This document shows, piece by piece, positions 16,853-26,585 of a stretch of 51,114 bases of DNA. Each line of letters opens with the position of its first letter. The stretch's first letter is position 1. The position numbers were made by a program, and so were the translations under genes. The notes beneath the pieces were generated by a model. The model saw only the letters and a program-made list of their open reading frames with translations. It was not told where the DNA came from and did no database searches. The DNA is from Duodenibacillus massiliensis (GTDB lineage: Bacteria; Pseudomonadota; Gammaproteobacteria; Burkholderiales; Burkholderiaceae_F): positions 156,741 to 207,854 of the forward strand of contig NZ_LT635861.1 in NCBI RefSeq assembly GCF_900128485.1, in the 5' to 3' direction.

Positions 16853-17260
16853 TTACCGTGTGACTTCGTACGGCCAGTCAATGATGCCGCCGAAGTCGAG
16901 GATGTCCTTGTAGCCGTAGGAGGCAAGGTCGTCAGCGGCCTTAGCGCTTCTGACGCCACTTCTGCAGTAGACGAAGTACTTCTTGTCCTTAGCGGCAAAT
17001 TCAGCCGGGATTTTGCCCGCTTCAATCGCGTCAAGCGGAAGGTTTTTGGCGCCCGGAATATGGCCGCGGTCGTATTCCTCGGGCGTTCTCACGTCAAGGA
17101 TTACGTAGTCTTTGGCCTCGGTCATCATCTGACGGGCGGTCTGAGCGGAAATAGTCTGAGGATTTTGAGGCATATCGGCAATACGCTGCGCGGAAGCAGG
17201 AGGCGAAATGAGCACGGAGAGCGCCAGGGCGCCCGCGGTGCAGAGTGTTTTAAGGGACAT
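16853..17260 (-). CDS. Periplasmic rhodanese-like sulfurtransferase
   Basis: The 135-aa protein begins with a signal peptide (MSLKTLCTAGALALSVLISPPASA, cleavage after ASA). A single rhodanese domain follows, with DVRTPEEYDRGHIPGA and the active-site loop YCRSGVRSA (C99). It may carry sulfane sulfur in the periplasm. ATG 17260 is chosen for the signal peptide; the open frame extends 11 codons further without support. Confidence 0.88.
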   Translation of the reverse strand: MSLKTLCTAGALALSVLISPPASAQRIADMPQNPQTISAQTARQMMTEAKDYVILDVRTPEEYDRGHIPGAKNLPLDAIEAGKIPAEFAAKDKKYFVYCRSGVRSAKAADDLASYGYKDILDFGGIIDWPYEVTR

Positions 17261-17281
17261 ACGACTGAACCAAAAATAAGA

Positions 17282-17300
17282 TGCCCCGCTCAAGGCGGGG
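17282..17300. repeat. GC-rich hairpin upstream of the rhodanese gene
   Basis: GCCCCGC and GCGGGGC arms are separated by about 5 bases, 22 bp upstream of the rhodanese start. It may be a terminator of an upstream transcript or a leader hairpin. The 190 bp to its right contain no recognisable gene. Confidence 0.4.
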
Positions 17301-17490
17301 CGGGACAGGCGGGCTTTCGCCCAGCACTGTAGGGCTCTCTCTTGCCGAAGGAAGAGCTCCCAAAATTACGCTCGCACGAAGCAGGGCTGTCATGCCGTCA
17401 ATGTTATGGGAGACAGGTCAAAAAGAGAACGGGGAAGAACCGGTGTTTACCCGAAGCTCGGAATCCGATAGCTTTGGATCCGGAAAACAA

Positions 17491-17518
17491 AAAAGCACGC
17501 CGCAGAGGACGTGCTTTT
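17491..17518 (-). terminator. Terminator of tRNA-Thr
   Basis: AAAAGCACG pairs with CGTGCTTTT around a 10-nt loop, about 10 bp after the encoded CCA. On the minus strand it ends in a T run. Confidence 0.8.
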
Positions 17519-17527
17519 TGGAATTTG

Positions 17528-17603
<76 letters not shown>

Positions 17604-17628
17604 GGGAACAGGCGATTCTACCGAAAGT

Positions 17629-18048
17629 TCAGAGTTTGGTAAAGGTCGGAATGTCGTCGGTTTCGTCCTTGCGGAACTTGCCGGCGTTAAAGTCCTTGAG
17701 GCTTTCCACCGGGAAGTAACTTACGAGATCCGTGTTTTCTTTCGGATAGACCGCTGCGATGCGGTTCATCGGAATGCGGATGTTCTGCACCGACTCGCCG
17801 AAGCGCGCCTGAAAGGTCATCTCGTCACAGTCAATTCTCAGATTGTGGGTGGCCTCGGAGGAGACGCAGAAAACGATGGCGCCGTCGGAATTCACGAACT
17901 CCTTCGGGCAGACCGTATCGTCGTCGACGTGCACGAGCATGTACGGGGTGTAACCCTCGTCTTCGTACCACTGCAGCAGGGCCTGAATCAGATAGCTCTT
18001 AAATTCAGAGTACTGAAGCGGGCGGATCAAAAGATCTTTGAGGTCCAC
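17629..18048 (-). CDS. sspB: ClpXP specificity-enhancing factor SspB
   Basis: SspB binds ssrA-tagged peptides and delivers them to ClpXP. The 139-aa protein has the compact N-terminal SspB domain (TPYMLVHVDDD...CPKEFVNSDGAIVFCVS, MTFQARFGG-type core) and a variable C-terminal tail ending KDETDDIPTFTKL that would hold the ClpX-binding end. It follows sspA in the conserved order with a 29-bp gap. Confidence 0.93.
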   Translation of the reverse strand: MDLKDLLIRPLQYSEFKSYLIQALLQWYEDEGYTPYMLVHVDDDTVCPKEFVNSDGAIVFCVSSEATHNLRIDCDEMTFQARFGESVQNIRIPMNRIAAVYPKENTDLVSYFPVESLKDFNAGKFRKDETDDIPTFTKL

Positions 18049-18077
18049 GGTGCAATCTCCTCACTGAGGGCAGCCGG

Positions 18078-18683
18078 TTAACGGCGCATCACCTTTTCCG
18101 ACGGCGTCATCGAATCGATGAAGGCCGGGCGGGCAAAAATGCTTTCGGCGTATTTCAGAAGCGGTGCCGCAGCCTTGGGCATTTCAATGCCGTAGTAGCC
18201 GAGGCGCCACAGCAGCGGAGCAAGCGTCACATCAAGCATTGTGAAGTCGTCGCCCATCAGGAACTTGTTCTTGGCGAGAACCGGAGAGAGCTGAATGAGC
18301 TGCTCCTTGATCTGGTTGCGGGCAATGCTCTTGCGTTTTTCCGTTTCATCGCGGTTTTCGAGCACTCGCACGAAGCTGAAGAGCTCGCGTTCAAACGTGT
18401 AGATGAAAAGGCGGGCGCGGGCACGCATGATCGGATCGGCGGGCATCAGCTGCGGATGCGGGAAGCGCTCGTCGATGTATTCATTAATGATGTTGGCCTG
18501 ATAAAGCGTCAGGTCTCTTTCAACGAGAATCGGCACCTCACCGTACGGATTCATCGCATCGATTTCGGGCGGTTTGTTGTAGAGATCGACATCCTGGACT
18601 TCAAAGTCGCAGCCCTTTTCATAGAGAACGAAACGGCAGCGGTGAGAGAAGGGGCAGGTCGAGCCGGAAAAAAGAACCATCAT
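18078..18683 (-). CDS. sspA: Stringent starvation protein A SspA
   Basis: SspA is a glutathione-S-transferase-fold protein that binds RNA polymerase and changes transcription under starvation and acid stress. The 201-aa protein begins MMVLFSGSTCPFSHRCRFVLYEKG and contains NPYGEVPILVERDLTLYQANIINEYIDERFPHP. ATG 18683 is chosen because the family starts MMVL; a GAGG motif lies upstream. It is paired with sspB. Confidence 0.94.
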   Translation of the reverse strand: MMVLFSGSTCPFSHRCRFVLYEKGCDFEVQDVDLYNKPPEIDAMNPYGEVPILVERDLTLYQANIINEYIDERFPHPQLMPADPIMRARARLFIYTFERELFSFVRVLENRDETEKRKSIARNQIKEQLIQLSPVLAKNKFLMGDDFTMLDVTLAPLLWRLGYYGIEMPKAAAPLLKYAESIFARPAFIDSMTPSEKVMRR

Positions 18684-18847
18684 CGGTGAAATACCTCGGA
18701 TCGTTGAAAACTGACCGGACAAAGATTATCGGGCCGGCATGCATTGGGCCGCCCGACAGATACGGCGAACTTTAAATTTTACCGAATTTGTAAAAATTCA
18801 GCTCAGAATTTGCGCTAAATTTATGATTTTACGGGAAAATCAGTCCG

Positions 18848-19591
18848 TCAGACGGGGTTTTCAACGTCAATGAACCTGACGTCAAGGCCGCTTTCCTGCG
18901 CCAAAATTTCACCCAGGGCGCGGATGCCGAAGCGCTCGGTGGCGTGGTGGCCGCAGGCAAAGTAGGTGATGCCTGCTTCCCGTGCGATGTGCGTGGTGCG
19001 CTCAGAGATTTCGCCTGAGATAAAGCAGTCGCAGCCCGCGTCGGCGGCCGCTTCAATCATGTCCTGTGCGGCCCCCGTGCACCAGGCAACGCGCCGGATG
19101 GTCTTATCCTGCGGTCCCACCACAAGCGGCGTGCGGGCAAGTTCCGCCGTGATTTTGACGGTAAGTTCAGGGACCGTGATGTCAGGGGTGGTGCCGAGCC
19201 GCCCGAGGTTGTCTTCCCCGAAGGAGCCCGTGCATTCAAATCCGAGGGCTTTGCCGATTAAGGCGTTGTTGCCGAAATCGGGCTGATCGTCCAGGGGCAG
19301 ATGGTAGGCAACCAGATTGATGCCGCTTTCAATGAGGCGGCGCACGCGGGCGCCTTTGACGCCCACTATGCGGGGATCTTCCCGTTTCCAGAACCACCCG
19401 TGGTGCACGAGGATAGCCTGAGCGTTAAGTTCTGCCGCCCGGTCAATGAGTTCCAGGCAGGCGGTAACCCCGGTCACAACGCGTGTTACTTCCTCACTTC
19501 CCATGACCTGCAGGCCGTTGGGGGCGTAGTCATGGTAATTTTCAGGGTGTAAAAGCGCGTCGCACTGTCTGACGAGGTCACGGATATGCAT
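18848..19591 (-). CDS. Nif3-like dinuclear metal center protein (YbgI family)
   Basis: The 247-aa protein belongs to the NIF3/DUF34 family of toroidal hexamers with a two-metal site. Metal-binding residues are visible in ILVHHGWFW and in FACGHHATERFG. Family members have been linked to GTP cyclohydrolase-like and metal-handling roles, but the function here is unknown. It is commonly found near petABC and sspAB in betaproteobacteria. Confidence 0.9.
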   Translation of the reverse strand: MHIRDLVRQCDALLHPENYHDYAPNGLQVMGSEEVTRVVTGVTACLELIDRAAELNAQAILVHHGWFWKREDPRIVGVKGARVRRLIESGINLVAYHLPLDDQPDFGNNALIGKALGFECTGSFGEDNLGRLGTTPDITVPELTVKITAELARTPLVVGPQDKTIRRVAWCTGAAQDMIEAAADAGCDCFISGEISERTTHIAREAGITYFACGHHATERFGIRALGEILAQESGLDVRFIDVENPV

Positions 19592-19626
19592 GGCGGAACT
19601 CTCACAAAACGGTCAAAAGATCGAGG

Positions 19627-20271
19627 TTAGAGGCGAGTGACGATGCGGTCAAGCGCAAGACGGGACTTCGGACGCTGGGCGTTACCGTCGTTGGGCGAGC
19701 GGTAGCCGAGTGTTACAACGGCAACGGAGCGCATGCCTTTTTCCCTGAGACCCAAAATTTCATCGAGCCTGGCAGTATCGAGCCCCTCAATGGGCGTGGA
19801 GTCAATGCCTTTTTCAGTAGCCGCAGCAAGCAGAAAACCCATCGCGATATAAGACTGGCGCGCGGTCCAGGCGTAGCTGCCGCCCGGGGCCTTGGCAAAA
19901 ACCCCGGCAAAGTAGCGGCGGCCCTGATCCTGAACGGCCTTTGCCCCCGCGTTCGGGAATCGCCCGTCGGCTTCTTCCTTGGCAAGGACTTCCTCAAAGT
20001 CGGCATCGGTGATGGGGTCCTTTACCGCAAAGACGATCGTGTGGCTCGATTCGGTGACACGCGGACGATTGAAGTCAAGAATCGCGGGCAGAATCTTTTC
20101 CTTGGCGGCGGCATTGTCCGCGACAAAGTAGCGCGTGGCCTGGGCGTTTACCGACGTGGGTGCAAGGCGCAGGACTTCGAGCAGGTCGGCAAAGTCGGCG
20201 TCAGAAACGCGCTTTGCGGGGTCGTAGTGCTTGGTGGTGTAACGGGTGCGTGCAACATCCAATAAAGACAT
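19627..20271 (-). CDS. Oxygen-insensitive NAD(P)H nitroreductase / dihydropteridine reductase (NfsB-like)
   Basis: The 214-aa FMN-dependent enzyme starts SLLDVARTRYTTKHYDPAKRVSD, with LRLAPTSVNAQ and the C-terminal region of the NfsB family. Such enzymes reduce nitro groups, quinones or pteridines. The ATG at 20271 has GGGAGAAAA just upstream; the 8 upstream codons are not needed. The physiological substrate is unknown. Confidence 0.88.
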   Translation of the reverse strand: MSLLDVARTRYTTKHYDPAKRVSDADFADLLEVLRLAPTSVNAQATRYFVADNAAAKEKILPAILDFNRPRVTESSHTIVFAVKDPITDADFEEVLAKEEADGRFPNAGAKAVQDQGRRYFAGVFAKAPGGSYAWTARQSYIAMGFLLAAATEKGIDSTPIEGLDTARLDEILGLREKGMRSVAVVTLGYRSPNDGNAQRPKSRLALDRIVTRL

Positions 20272-20356
20272 GGTTTTCTCCCAATAAGAAATCATTTTGT
20301 CCGGAGAGTGTAGCGGGACGGTGATGACAATGCCGTCATCTTTGTTGCAGGCGGTA

Positions 20357-21175
20357 TCAGCAGGAAAAGAGACCTTTCGTCACACGGTCGTTGCCGCCCA
20401 AATCCCTGACGGTAACAACAGCCGTGTAGCCGAGCGAAGCGAGGAGCTTTCGTGCGGCTTTTCCCTGATCGAACCCGTGCTCAAAAGCTAAAAGACCGCC
20501 GTCGGTGAGGTGGCGGCGTGCCTGATCCGCGATGACGCGGATGTCGTCCAATCCCTCGGGGCCTGAGGTTAAGGCGCCCGTCGGCTCAAAAGACAGGGCC
20601 GGCAGGTGGCTGTCGCCATCGGCAATGTACGGGGGATTTGAGGTGATGATGTCAAAGCGGGCTTCAGGCGCCACGGCGTCAAACCAGGAGCCTTCACGAA
20701 ACGCAATACGCGCGCCAAGCCTTTGGGCGTTGCTGCGGGCCACAGTGAGGGCTTGGCTGCTGACGTCCGTTGCGGTGACGGTTAAAAGGGGATTTTCCAG
20801 TGCGAGCGTCACCGCAATGCAGCCGCTGCCGGTGCCGAGTTCCAAAACGTTTTTGGCCCGGCCTTGGGCGGCATTTAAAACCGTTTCCACAAGCGTCTCG
20901 GTATCGGGCCTCGGAATCAGTACGGCGGGTGTTACCGTAAAGTCGCGTCCCCAGAAGGCCTGACGGCCCAGAATGTAGGGAATGGGTTTGCCGCGCGCAG
21001 CGTCGTCAAGCGCCGCCCTGTAACGTTCGCAGGCTTGCGCTTCGACCGTGTCGGCATTGTGCGCAATCAGGTATTCCACCGGCTTATGAAGGACGTGCGC
21101 CAATAAAAGCCGTGCCTCAGAGCGGGAGACTTTCCCGGCGGCGGCTCTTAAAAGTGCGTCAATCGTGCCCGGCAT
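20357..21175 (-). CDS. prmC: Peptide chain release factor glutamine methyltransferase PrmC (HemK)
   Basis: PrmC methylates the glutamine of the GGQ motif in RF1 and RF2. The 272-aa protein has the SAM-binding motif VLELGTGSGCIAV and the catalytic NPPY in TSNPPYIADG. It follows prfA, its substrate gene. ATG 21175 gives the usual N-terminus; an in-frame ATG at 21214 would overlap the end of prfA. Confidence 0.95.
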   Translation of the reverse strand: MPGTIDALLRAAAGKVSRSEARLLLAHVLHKPVEYLIAHNADTVEAQACERYRAALDDAARGKPIPYILGRQAFWGRDFTVTPAVLIPRPDTETLVETVLNAAQGRAKNVLELGTGSGCIAVTLALENPLLTVTATDVSSQALTVARSNAQRLGARIAFREGSWFDAVAPEARFDIITSNPPYIADGDSHLPALSFEPTGALTSGPEGLDDIRVIADQARRHLTDGGLLAFEHGFDQGKAARKLLASLGYTAVVTVRDLGGNDRVTKGLFSC

Positions 21176-21191
21176 CTTGTCAACCGCGGAT

Positions 21192-22277
21192 TTAGTGTTC
21201 ACCGAGCTGCGCAAGCTGCTCGGCCTGGTGTTCGGCGGTCAAAGCCGTAATGATTTCCTCAAGGTCACCGTCCATGATCGCATCGAGCTTATAAAGCGTG
21301 AGGTTGATGCGGTGGTCGGTCACGCGCCCCTGGGGATAGTTGTAGGTGCGGATGCGTTCGCTACGGTCGCCGGACCCCACAAGACTCTTGCGGGTACTGG
21401 CCTGCTCAGCCTGCTGTTTGGCAACTTCCGCGGCGTACAGGCGCGACGCGAGCACGGCCATGGCGCGGTCTTTGTTCTGGCGCTGGCTGCGTTCGTCCTG
21501 GCATTCCACGACCATGCCGGTGGGAAGGTGCGTGATACGCACGGCCGAGTCCGTTTTCTGCACGTGCTGGCCGCCCGCGCCCGAGGCGCGGTAGACGTCA
21601 ATTCGAAGGTCGGCGGGATTGATTTCCACCTGCTGGACTTCGTCGAGCTCTGGGAGCACCGCAACCGTGCAGGCCGAGGTGTGAATGCGGCCCTGGGCTT
21701 CGGTGGCGGGCACGCGCTGCACGCGGTGGCCGCCGGACTCAAACTTAAGGCGGGAATAGGCGCCTTCGCCGATCACGCGGCAGATCACTTCCTTGTAGCC
21801 GCCCAAATCGCTTTCGTTTTTACTGACAATCTCAACCTGCCAGCCCTGACGTTCGGCGTAGCGCAGGTACATGCGCAGAAGGTCCCCGGCAAAAAGCGCG
21901 GATTCGTCACCACCGGTGCCCGCACGGATTTCCAGAAAGATGTTGCGGCTGTCGTTGGGGTCCTTGGGTAAGAGCAGCACTTCGAGGTCTTTTTCGAGGG
22001 CCTCGAGTTTTGCCTTGCTGGCCTTGATTTCTTCCTGCGCGGCATCGGAAAAAGACGGATCTTCGTTTGCCATTTCCTGCGCCGCCTCAATGTCGCCTTC
22101 GGTCTGCTCATAGGCGTGCATCTTGACCGTCACCGGTTCGATTTCGGCGCGTTCCTGCGAGAGCGCACGGAAGCGGTTCATGTCATCGGCGACGTCGGGC
22201 GCAGCCAACATGGCGTCAATTTCTTCAAGGCGCCGGCACAGGCCGACGAGCTTGCTGCGCATGCTGTCTTTCATCAT
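21192..22277 (-). CDS. prfA: Peptide chain release factor 1
   Basis: RF1 terminates translation at UAA and UAG. The 361-aa protein carries GGQ in the [18 protein letters not shown] segment, and the stop-codon selectivity region reads [14 protein letters not shown], with PAT in the RF1-type PxT position. ATG 22277 is chosen; further ATGs follow at 22274 and 22262. It is part of hemA-prfA-prmC. Confidence 0.95.
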   Translation of the reverse strand: MMKDSMRSKLVGLCRRLEEIDAMLAAPDVADDMNRFRALSQERAEIEPVTVKMHAYEQTEGDIEAAQEMANEDPSFSDAAQEEIKASKAKLEALEKDLEVLLLPKDPNDSRNIFLEIRAGTGGDESALFAGDLLRMYLRYAERQGWQVEIVSKNESDLGGYKEVICRVIGEGAYSRLKFESGGHRVQRVPATEAQGRIHTSACTVAVLPELDEVQQVEINPADLRIDVYRASGAGGQHVQKTDSAVRITHLPTGMVVECQDERSQRQNKDRAMAVLASRLYAAEVAKQQAEQASTRKSLVGSGDRSERIRTYNYPQGRVTDHRINLTLYKLDAIMDGDLEEIITALTAEHQAEQLAQLGEH

Positions 22278-22358
22278 AGCCAAAAAATCCGATAAATCAG
22301 GGTGGAAAAAAGTGCAGCCCGCATTTTAAGTGGGCTGATCGGCAAAAGGCGGCAGCGG

Positions 22359-23648
22359 CTAAACCGTGCGCGGCCGGTAGAAGCGCCCGACGATGTTGGT
22401 GATGTGCTCACGCTCAACGTCCGTGAGCCCTTCGGCGTTACGGATCAGAACCGTCGGATCGTGTATGAGCTTATGAGTGAGCGAGAGGGAAAGGTCGTCC
22501 AAAACCTTCGCGGTGTCTTTGCCGGCCGCAATTTCCTTAAGCGCCCGGTCAAGCTCCTGACGGCGGATAAAGTTCGCGCGTTCACGGATGCGGCTGATGG
22601 AAGGAACCACCGCGCGCATCGCAAGCCACCGGTTAAATTCTTCAACGGCCTTATTGATGTAGCTTTCGGCCTGAATAACGGCGGCCTGACGGCTTTCTTT
22701 GCCGGACTGCACCACGGCGCCCAATTCGTCCATCGTGTAGACGTAGACGTCGTCAAGGCGTGCGACCTCGGGTTCCACGTCGCGCGGTACCGCCAGATCA
22801 ATGATGCAGATCGGACGGTGATTGCGTTTTTTCACGGCGCGCTCGATCATGCCGAGCCCGATGATGGGAAGCGCCGAGGCCGTGCACGACACAATGATGT
22901 CGTAGTCGGCGATCACCTCCGGCAGATCCTGCAGGCGCATGGCGGTGCCGTTATGGCGGGCGGCAAGCGCCTGGCCGCGCTCGATCGAGCGGTTGGCAAC
23001 GGTGATCGCGGCGGGCTTTTGTGCGCCGAAGTGAGCGGCGCAGAGTTCAATCATTTCGCCTGCGCCCACGTAAAGGATGCGCTCCTTTTCAAGCGATCCG
23101 AAAAGGCGCATGGAAAGCCGGACGGCCGCTGCGGCAAGGCTCACCGAATTGGAGCCGATGGCGGTGTGCGAACGGACGTTTTTGGCGGTTGTGAATGCTT
23201 CCTGAAAGAGGTGATTGAGCATGAGCCCGAGGGTTTTGTTTTCCCGGGCGGCTGCAACGGCCTTTTTAAACTGTCCCACGATCTGGGTTTCACCGAGCAC
23301 CATGGAGTCAATGCCGCAGACCACGCGGAAAATGTGGCGGGCGGCATCGCACTGCGTGTAGCGGTAAAGGTGCGGCTCAAGCTGCGCAAGCGACACCGCT
23401 TTGGTTTCGGCAATAAAGTGCGTGAGCGACTGAGCGGCCTTTTCTGCGTCTTCTGCAGCGCAGTAGATTTCGGTGCGGTTGCAGGTCGAAAGAATCATCG
23501 CTTCGGACAGAGCGCCCTCACCGCTGCCGGCGAGCCTGTCGCGCAGCGCATGAAGGCTGGGCCCGATTTCATCGGGGCCGAACGCAACGCGTTCACGCAC
23601 CGAAAGCGGTGCTGTGGTGTGATTCAGGCCAAGACAAAGCAGCTGCAT
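22359..23648 (-). CDS. hemA: Glutamyl-tRNA reductase HemA
   Basis: HemA reduces glutamyl-tRNA to glutamate-1-semialdehyde, the committed step of the C5 tetrapyrrole pathway. The 429-aa protein has the catalytic cysteine C56 in LSTCNRTEIY, the GLNHTTAPLSVRERVAF N-terminus, the GETQIVGQ segment and the NADPH domain with VGAGEMIELCAAHF. The 81-bp gap to prfA keeps the classic operon order. Confidence 0.96.
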   Translation of the reverse strand: MQLLCLGLNHTTAPLSVRERVAFGPDEIGPSLHALRDRLAGSGEGALSEAMILSTCNRTEIYCAAEDAEKAAQSLTHFIAETKAVSLAQLEPHLYRYTQCDAARHIFRVVCGIDSMVLGETQIVGQFKKAVAAARENKTLGLMLNHLFQEAFTTAKNVRSHTAIGSNSVSLAAAAVRLSMRLFGSLEKERILYVGAGEMIELCAAHFGAQKPAAITVANRSIERGQALAARHNGTAMRLQDLPEVIADYDIIVSCTASALPIIGLGMIERAVKKRNHRPICIIDLAVPRDVEPEVARLDDVYVYTMDELGAVVQSGKESRQAAVIQAESYINKAVEEFNRWLAMRAVVPSISRIRERANFIRRQELDRALKEIAAGKDTAKVLDDLSLSLTHKLIHDPTVLIRNAEGLTDVEREHITNIVGRFYRPRTV

Positions 23649-23868
23649 GAGTGTTCATCCGTGTTTTGTCTCCGCCGGCTGGGGTTCCGGCAGGCAAAAC
23701 TTTATCGTTTTTTCCATGGAGCAGGGATTATACGAGCGGAAACATTTGGAAAAACTTAAGAAATGCTCTGCGGATGTTAAGTTTTCGGATGCCATACGCA
23801 AAAGCCGAATCCCGAAGGCTCTCGGTCCCTGTTCAAGAGAGCGGAGGCAAAAATGTTTTCTGCGGCAC

Positions 23869-23897
23869 TTGCAAAACAGTTTAAGTCTCTGTATAGT
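23869..23897 (+). promoter_or_regulatory. Promoter of tRNA-Phe
   Basis: TTGCAA (23869-23874) and TATAGT (23892-23897) are exactly 17 bp apart and end 17 bp before the tRNA. It is the clearest sigma-70 type promoter in the window. Confidence 0.75.
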
Positions 23898-23914
23898 TCC
23901 GAACTTCCTGAGGC

Positions 23915-23990
<76 letters not shown>

Positions 23991-24017
23991 CGGATCTCTT
24001 TTTGAGACGTTGATGAG

Positions 24018-24041
24018 GCCTGCTGAAAAGCGGGCTTTTTT
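24018..24041 (+). terminator. Terminator of tRNA-Phe
   Basis: A 6-bp stem GCCTGC/GCGGGC (one G-U) with a 6-nt loop is followed by six T. Confidence 0.75.
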
Positions 24042-24090
24042 GTTATTCGGCTTCGGTAAGTTCCCGCCACCCTCTTTTGGCCCAGCCTTT

Positions 24091-25266
24091 ATGACCGACT
24101 CTCGCCGCTCCACAACAACATCAGCGCTCGCTCTATGCACGCTCTTTCTGATGGCCTTTGCAATGCGGGGGCCCGTAACCTCCGTGGGGCCTGCGGCTGA
24201 CGTTGTTTTGCGGGACTTCGGGCTTTCCTATCAGGCTTTCGGTGTCTTAAACGCCCTGCCGGTTCTCGCGTTCGGCCTTTTTTCGTTTCCTGCCGTGACG
24301 CTTTCTGAGCGCATCGGCATGCATAAGACGATTGCGGCGGCATTGGGGCTGCTGCTTCTCGGCACGCTTTGCCGCGTAACCGAAAGCATGGCGCTTTTAT
24401 TTGCGGGCACAGTGTTTGTGGGAGCCGGGATTGCCTTTTTAAACGTGCTTGTGCCGGTACTTTTAAAGGCGCAGGCGCCGGACAAGGCGGCGCGCGCGAT
24501 GGGGCTTTACACCGTTGTGGTGGGGCTTTCAGGCACGATCGGCACGTGGACCTCGGCCCCTTTGGCGCACCTTGCGGATTCACACATTGCCGTGATGGCT
24601 GTGTGGCTGGCGTTCATTGTTCCGGCGCTTTGCCTGTGGCCGCGCGTCAAGACCGATGACGCCGCGAAAGCCGCGGCTGCCGACAAGGGCGGAATGGTAA
24701 GGCTCATTAAAACGGGCGCCGCCTGGGCCGTGATTCTCACGATGGGCATGCAGTCGCTTACCGTCTACACAACCTGCGCGTGGCTGCCGACGGCGCTCAC
24801 CGAACGCGGTTTTACGACGTCGGCGGCGGGACTGGCGGTCGCCTTCTTTTTGTTCTGCAGTCTTCCGGGGAGCCTCTGGCTTGATGCGATTATCCGCAGG
24901 CTCGGGTCTTTAAAACGCACGGCGGTTTTAATGACCGTGATGTTTTTGGCCGGGATCGCCTGCTGGCAGGCTGGAGGCTGGTGGGTGTGGCCGGGCTGCT
25001 TTCTGGCCGGCATCCCCCAGGGCGGGATGTTTACTTTTGCGCTTATCGTGATGGCGATGAAAAGCCACGGCCCTGTGCAGATGGCGCAGATTTCTGCGGT
25101 GTCTCAGGGGGTGGGGTACCTCGCTGCCGGGCTCGGACCCTGGATTTTCAGTGTTCTTTACACGTATTCGGGCTTTTTTGCGGCCTCACTTTCGCTTGTT
25201 GCCGCGGTCCTTGTCTGGGGCATAGCGGCTCTGAGCGCTTCGGGACCGGCCCGCGTTTTCCGTTAA
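24091..25266 (+). CDS. MFS transporter, CynX/NimT-like
   Basis: The 391-aa protein is hydrophobic with about 12 membrane segments. MRGPVTSVGPAADVVLRDFGLSYQAFGVLNALPVLAFGLFSFPA matches the start of the CynX/NimT (cyanate or nitroimidazole permease) branch of the major facilitator superfamily. The substrate is unknown. ATG 24091 is chosen so that the short polar N-terminus precedes TM1; the frame is open to 24010 but runs through the tRNA terminator. Confidence 0.85.
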   Translation: MTDSRRSTTTSALALCTLFLMAFAMRGPVTSVGPAADVVLRDFGLSYQAFGVLNALPVLAFGLFSFPAVTLSERIGMHKTIAAALGLLLLGTLCRVTESMALLFAGTVFVGAGIAFLNVLVPVLLKAQAPDKAARAMGLYTVVVGLSGTIGTWTSAPLAHLADSHIAVMAVWLAFIVPALCLWPRVKTDDAAKAAAADKGGMVRLIKTGAAWAVILTMGMQSLTVYTTCAWLPTALTERGFTTSAAGLAVAFFLFCSLPGSLWLDAIIRRLGSLKRTAVLMTVMFLAGIACWQAGGWWVWPGCFLAGIPQGGMFTFALIVMAMKSHGPVQMAQISAVSQGVGYLAAGLGPWIFSVLYTYSGFFAASLSLVAAVLVWGIAALSASGPARVFR

Positions 25267-25325
25267 GCCTTTGCAGTATTACCGATGCGGCTTTGCGGGC
25301 GTGATGGCACAATCTCAGCCATCTT

Positions 25326-25348
25326 GTCCGGCCTTTTTCGTGCCGGAC
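25326..25348 (+). repeat. Inverted repeat upstream of the MetE-like gene
   Basis: GTCCGGC and GCCGGAC are separated by 9 bases, 33 bp before the start codon. It could be an operator, a leader hairpin, or the terminator of the MFS gene. Confidence 0.4.
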
Positions 25349-25380
25349 GCCCGATACACACAAAAATGGGAACCCGTAAC

Positions 25381-26508
25381 ATGAGCCGCATTAATCCTCC
25401 GTACCGTGCCGACGTGGTCGGCAGCTTCCTGCGAACCAACGCCGTCAAAAGAGCCCGCGCTGATTTTGCGGCCGGCGTCATTACCCGTGATGAACTCACG
25501 GCCGTGGAAGACCGTGAAATCGCCGATCTTGTGAGAAAAGAAAAGCAAAACGGTCTTGTGGCCGTCACCGACGGCGAGTTCCGACGCTCCTTCTGGCACC
25601 TTGACTTCATTGCGGCTTTGTCCGGCATCAAGCACATCAAGGCCGAAGCCTGGTCCGTGCATTTTGAAGGAAAGCAGCCGAAGGCCGAGACCGTGGTGAT
25701 CGACGGCCGCATCGGTTTTCCGGAAAAACATCCGTTTCTCGATGCCTTTGACCGCCTGAAGAAAATCGCCGGCACAACGCCCGTGAAGTACACGATTCCG
25801 TCGCCCTCGATGCTGCACCTGATCTGCTGCGTGCGCGCGACCGACTATCAGCCGATCGATATCTACCGGGACAACGAAGAGCGCCTGTTTGACGACATTG
25901 CGCAGGCCTGGACCGACGCGATGCTCGCTCTCTACGAGCGCGGTTGCCGGTATCTGCAGTTTGACGACACGAGCTGGGGGGAATTTTGCTCGGCTGAAAA
26001 GCGTAAGGTCTATGCCGACCGCGGCATCGACGTGGACCGCATCGGGCGCCTGTACGTGGCCTGCATCAATAAGATTCTCGACAAAAAGCCCGCGGATCTC
26101 ACCGTCACGATGCACATCTGCCGCGGCAACTTCCGCTCGACCTGGTTCTCTTCCGGGGGCTACGAACCGGTGGCCGACATTCTCTTCTCGCACTGCCGTG
26201 TGGACGGCTTTTTCCTTGAATACGACACGGACCGCGCGGGGAGCTTTGAGCCGCTGCGCTTCATCAAGGACCAGACGGTGGTTCTGGGGCTTATCACCTC
26301 GAAGTTCCCGGTGCTTGAGGATAAGGAAGCCGTGAAGGCCCGCATTAAGGAAGCCACGAAGTACGTGCCCTTAAATCAGCTGGCGTTGTCGCCCCAGTGC
26401 GGCTTTTCTTCCACGGAAGAAGGCAACATCCTCACCGAGGAAGCCCAGTGGGCCAAGGTCCGCCTGGTGGTGGAAATCGCCAAAGAAGTTTGGCCTGATA
26501 CGCTTTAA
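25381..26508 (+). CDS. Cobalamin-independent methionine synthase-like protein (MetE C-terminal domain, YxjG type)
   Basis: The 375-aa protein corresponds to the catalytic C-terminal barrel of MetE without the N-terminal half. PYRADVVGSFLR is the usual start of the YxjG/YxjH branch. Zinc ligands are visible as MHICRGNF and SPQCGFSS, with DDTSW in between. Such proteins transfer a methyl group to homocysteine or a related thiol; the methyl donor is uncertain. Start 25381 is chosen; an in-frame ATG is at 25366. Confidence 0.88.
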   Translation: MSRINPPYRADVVGSFLRTNAVKRARADFAAGVITRDELTAVEDREIADLVRKEKQNGLVAVTDGEFRRSFWHLDFIAALSGIKHIKAEAWSVHFEGKQPKAETVVIDGRIGFPEKHPFLDAFDRLKKIAGTTPVKYTIPSPSMLHLICCVRATDYQPIDIYRDNEERLFDDIAQAWTDAMLALYERGCRYLQFDDTSWGEFCSAEKRKVYADRGIDVDRIGRLYVACINKILDKKPADLTVTMHICRGNFRSTWFSSGGYEPVADILFSHCRVDGFFLEYDTDRAGSFEPLRFIKDQTVVLGLITSKFPVLEDKEAVKARIKEATKYVPLNQLALSPQCGFSSTEEGNILTEEAQWAKVRLVVEIAKEVWPDTL

Positions 26509-26546
26509 AGCAAAAGGCAGCCGCAATGGCCACCTGCAAGCTGCAG

Positions 26547-26571
26547 AGCCGGGTTTGCGCCCGGCTTTTTT
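26547..26571 (+). terminator. Terminator of the MetE-like gene
   Basis: AGCCGGG pairs with CCCGGCT around a 6-nt loop and is followed by TTTTT. Confidence 0.8.
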
Positions 26572-26585
26572 GTGCGGTTTTTCGC

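Noticed and set aside
17300-17490. A possible small gene or RNA between rhodanese and tRNA-Thr
   Set aside because: Short frames there lack ribosome-binding sites and similarity, and only the tRNA terminator is clearly structured.
22302-23759. A 485-codon open frame opposite hemA
   Set aside because: hemA is unmistakable on the minus strand; the plus-strand frame has no family similarity or ribosome-binding site.
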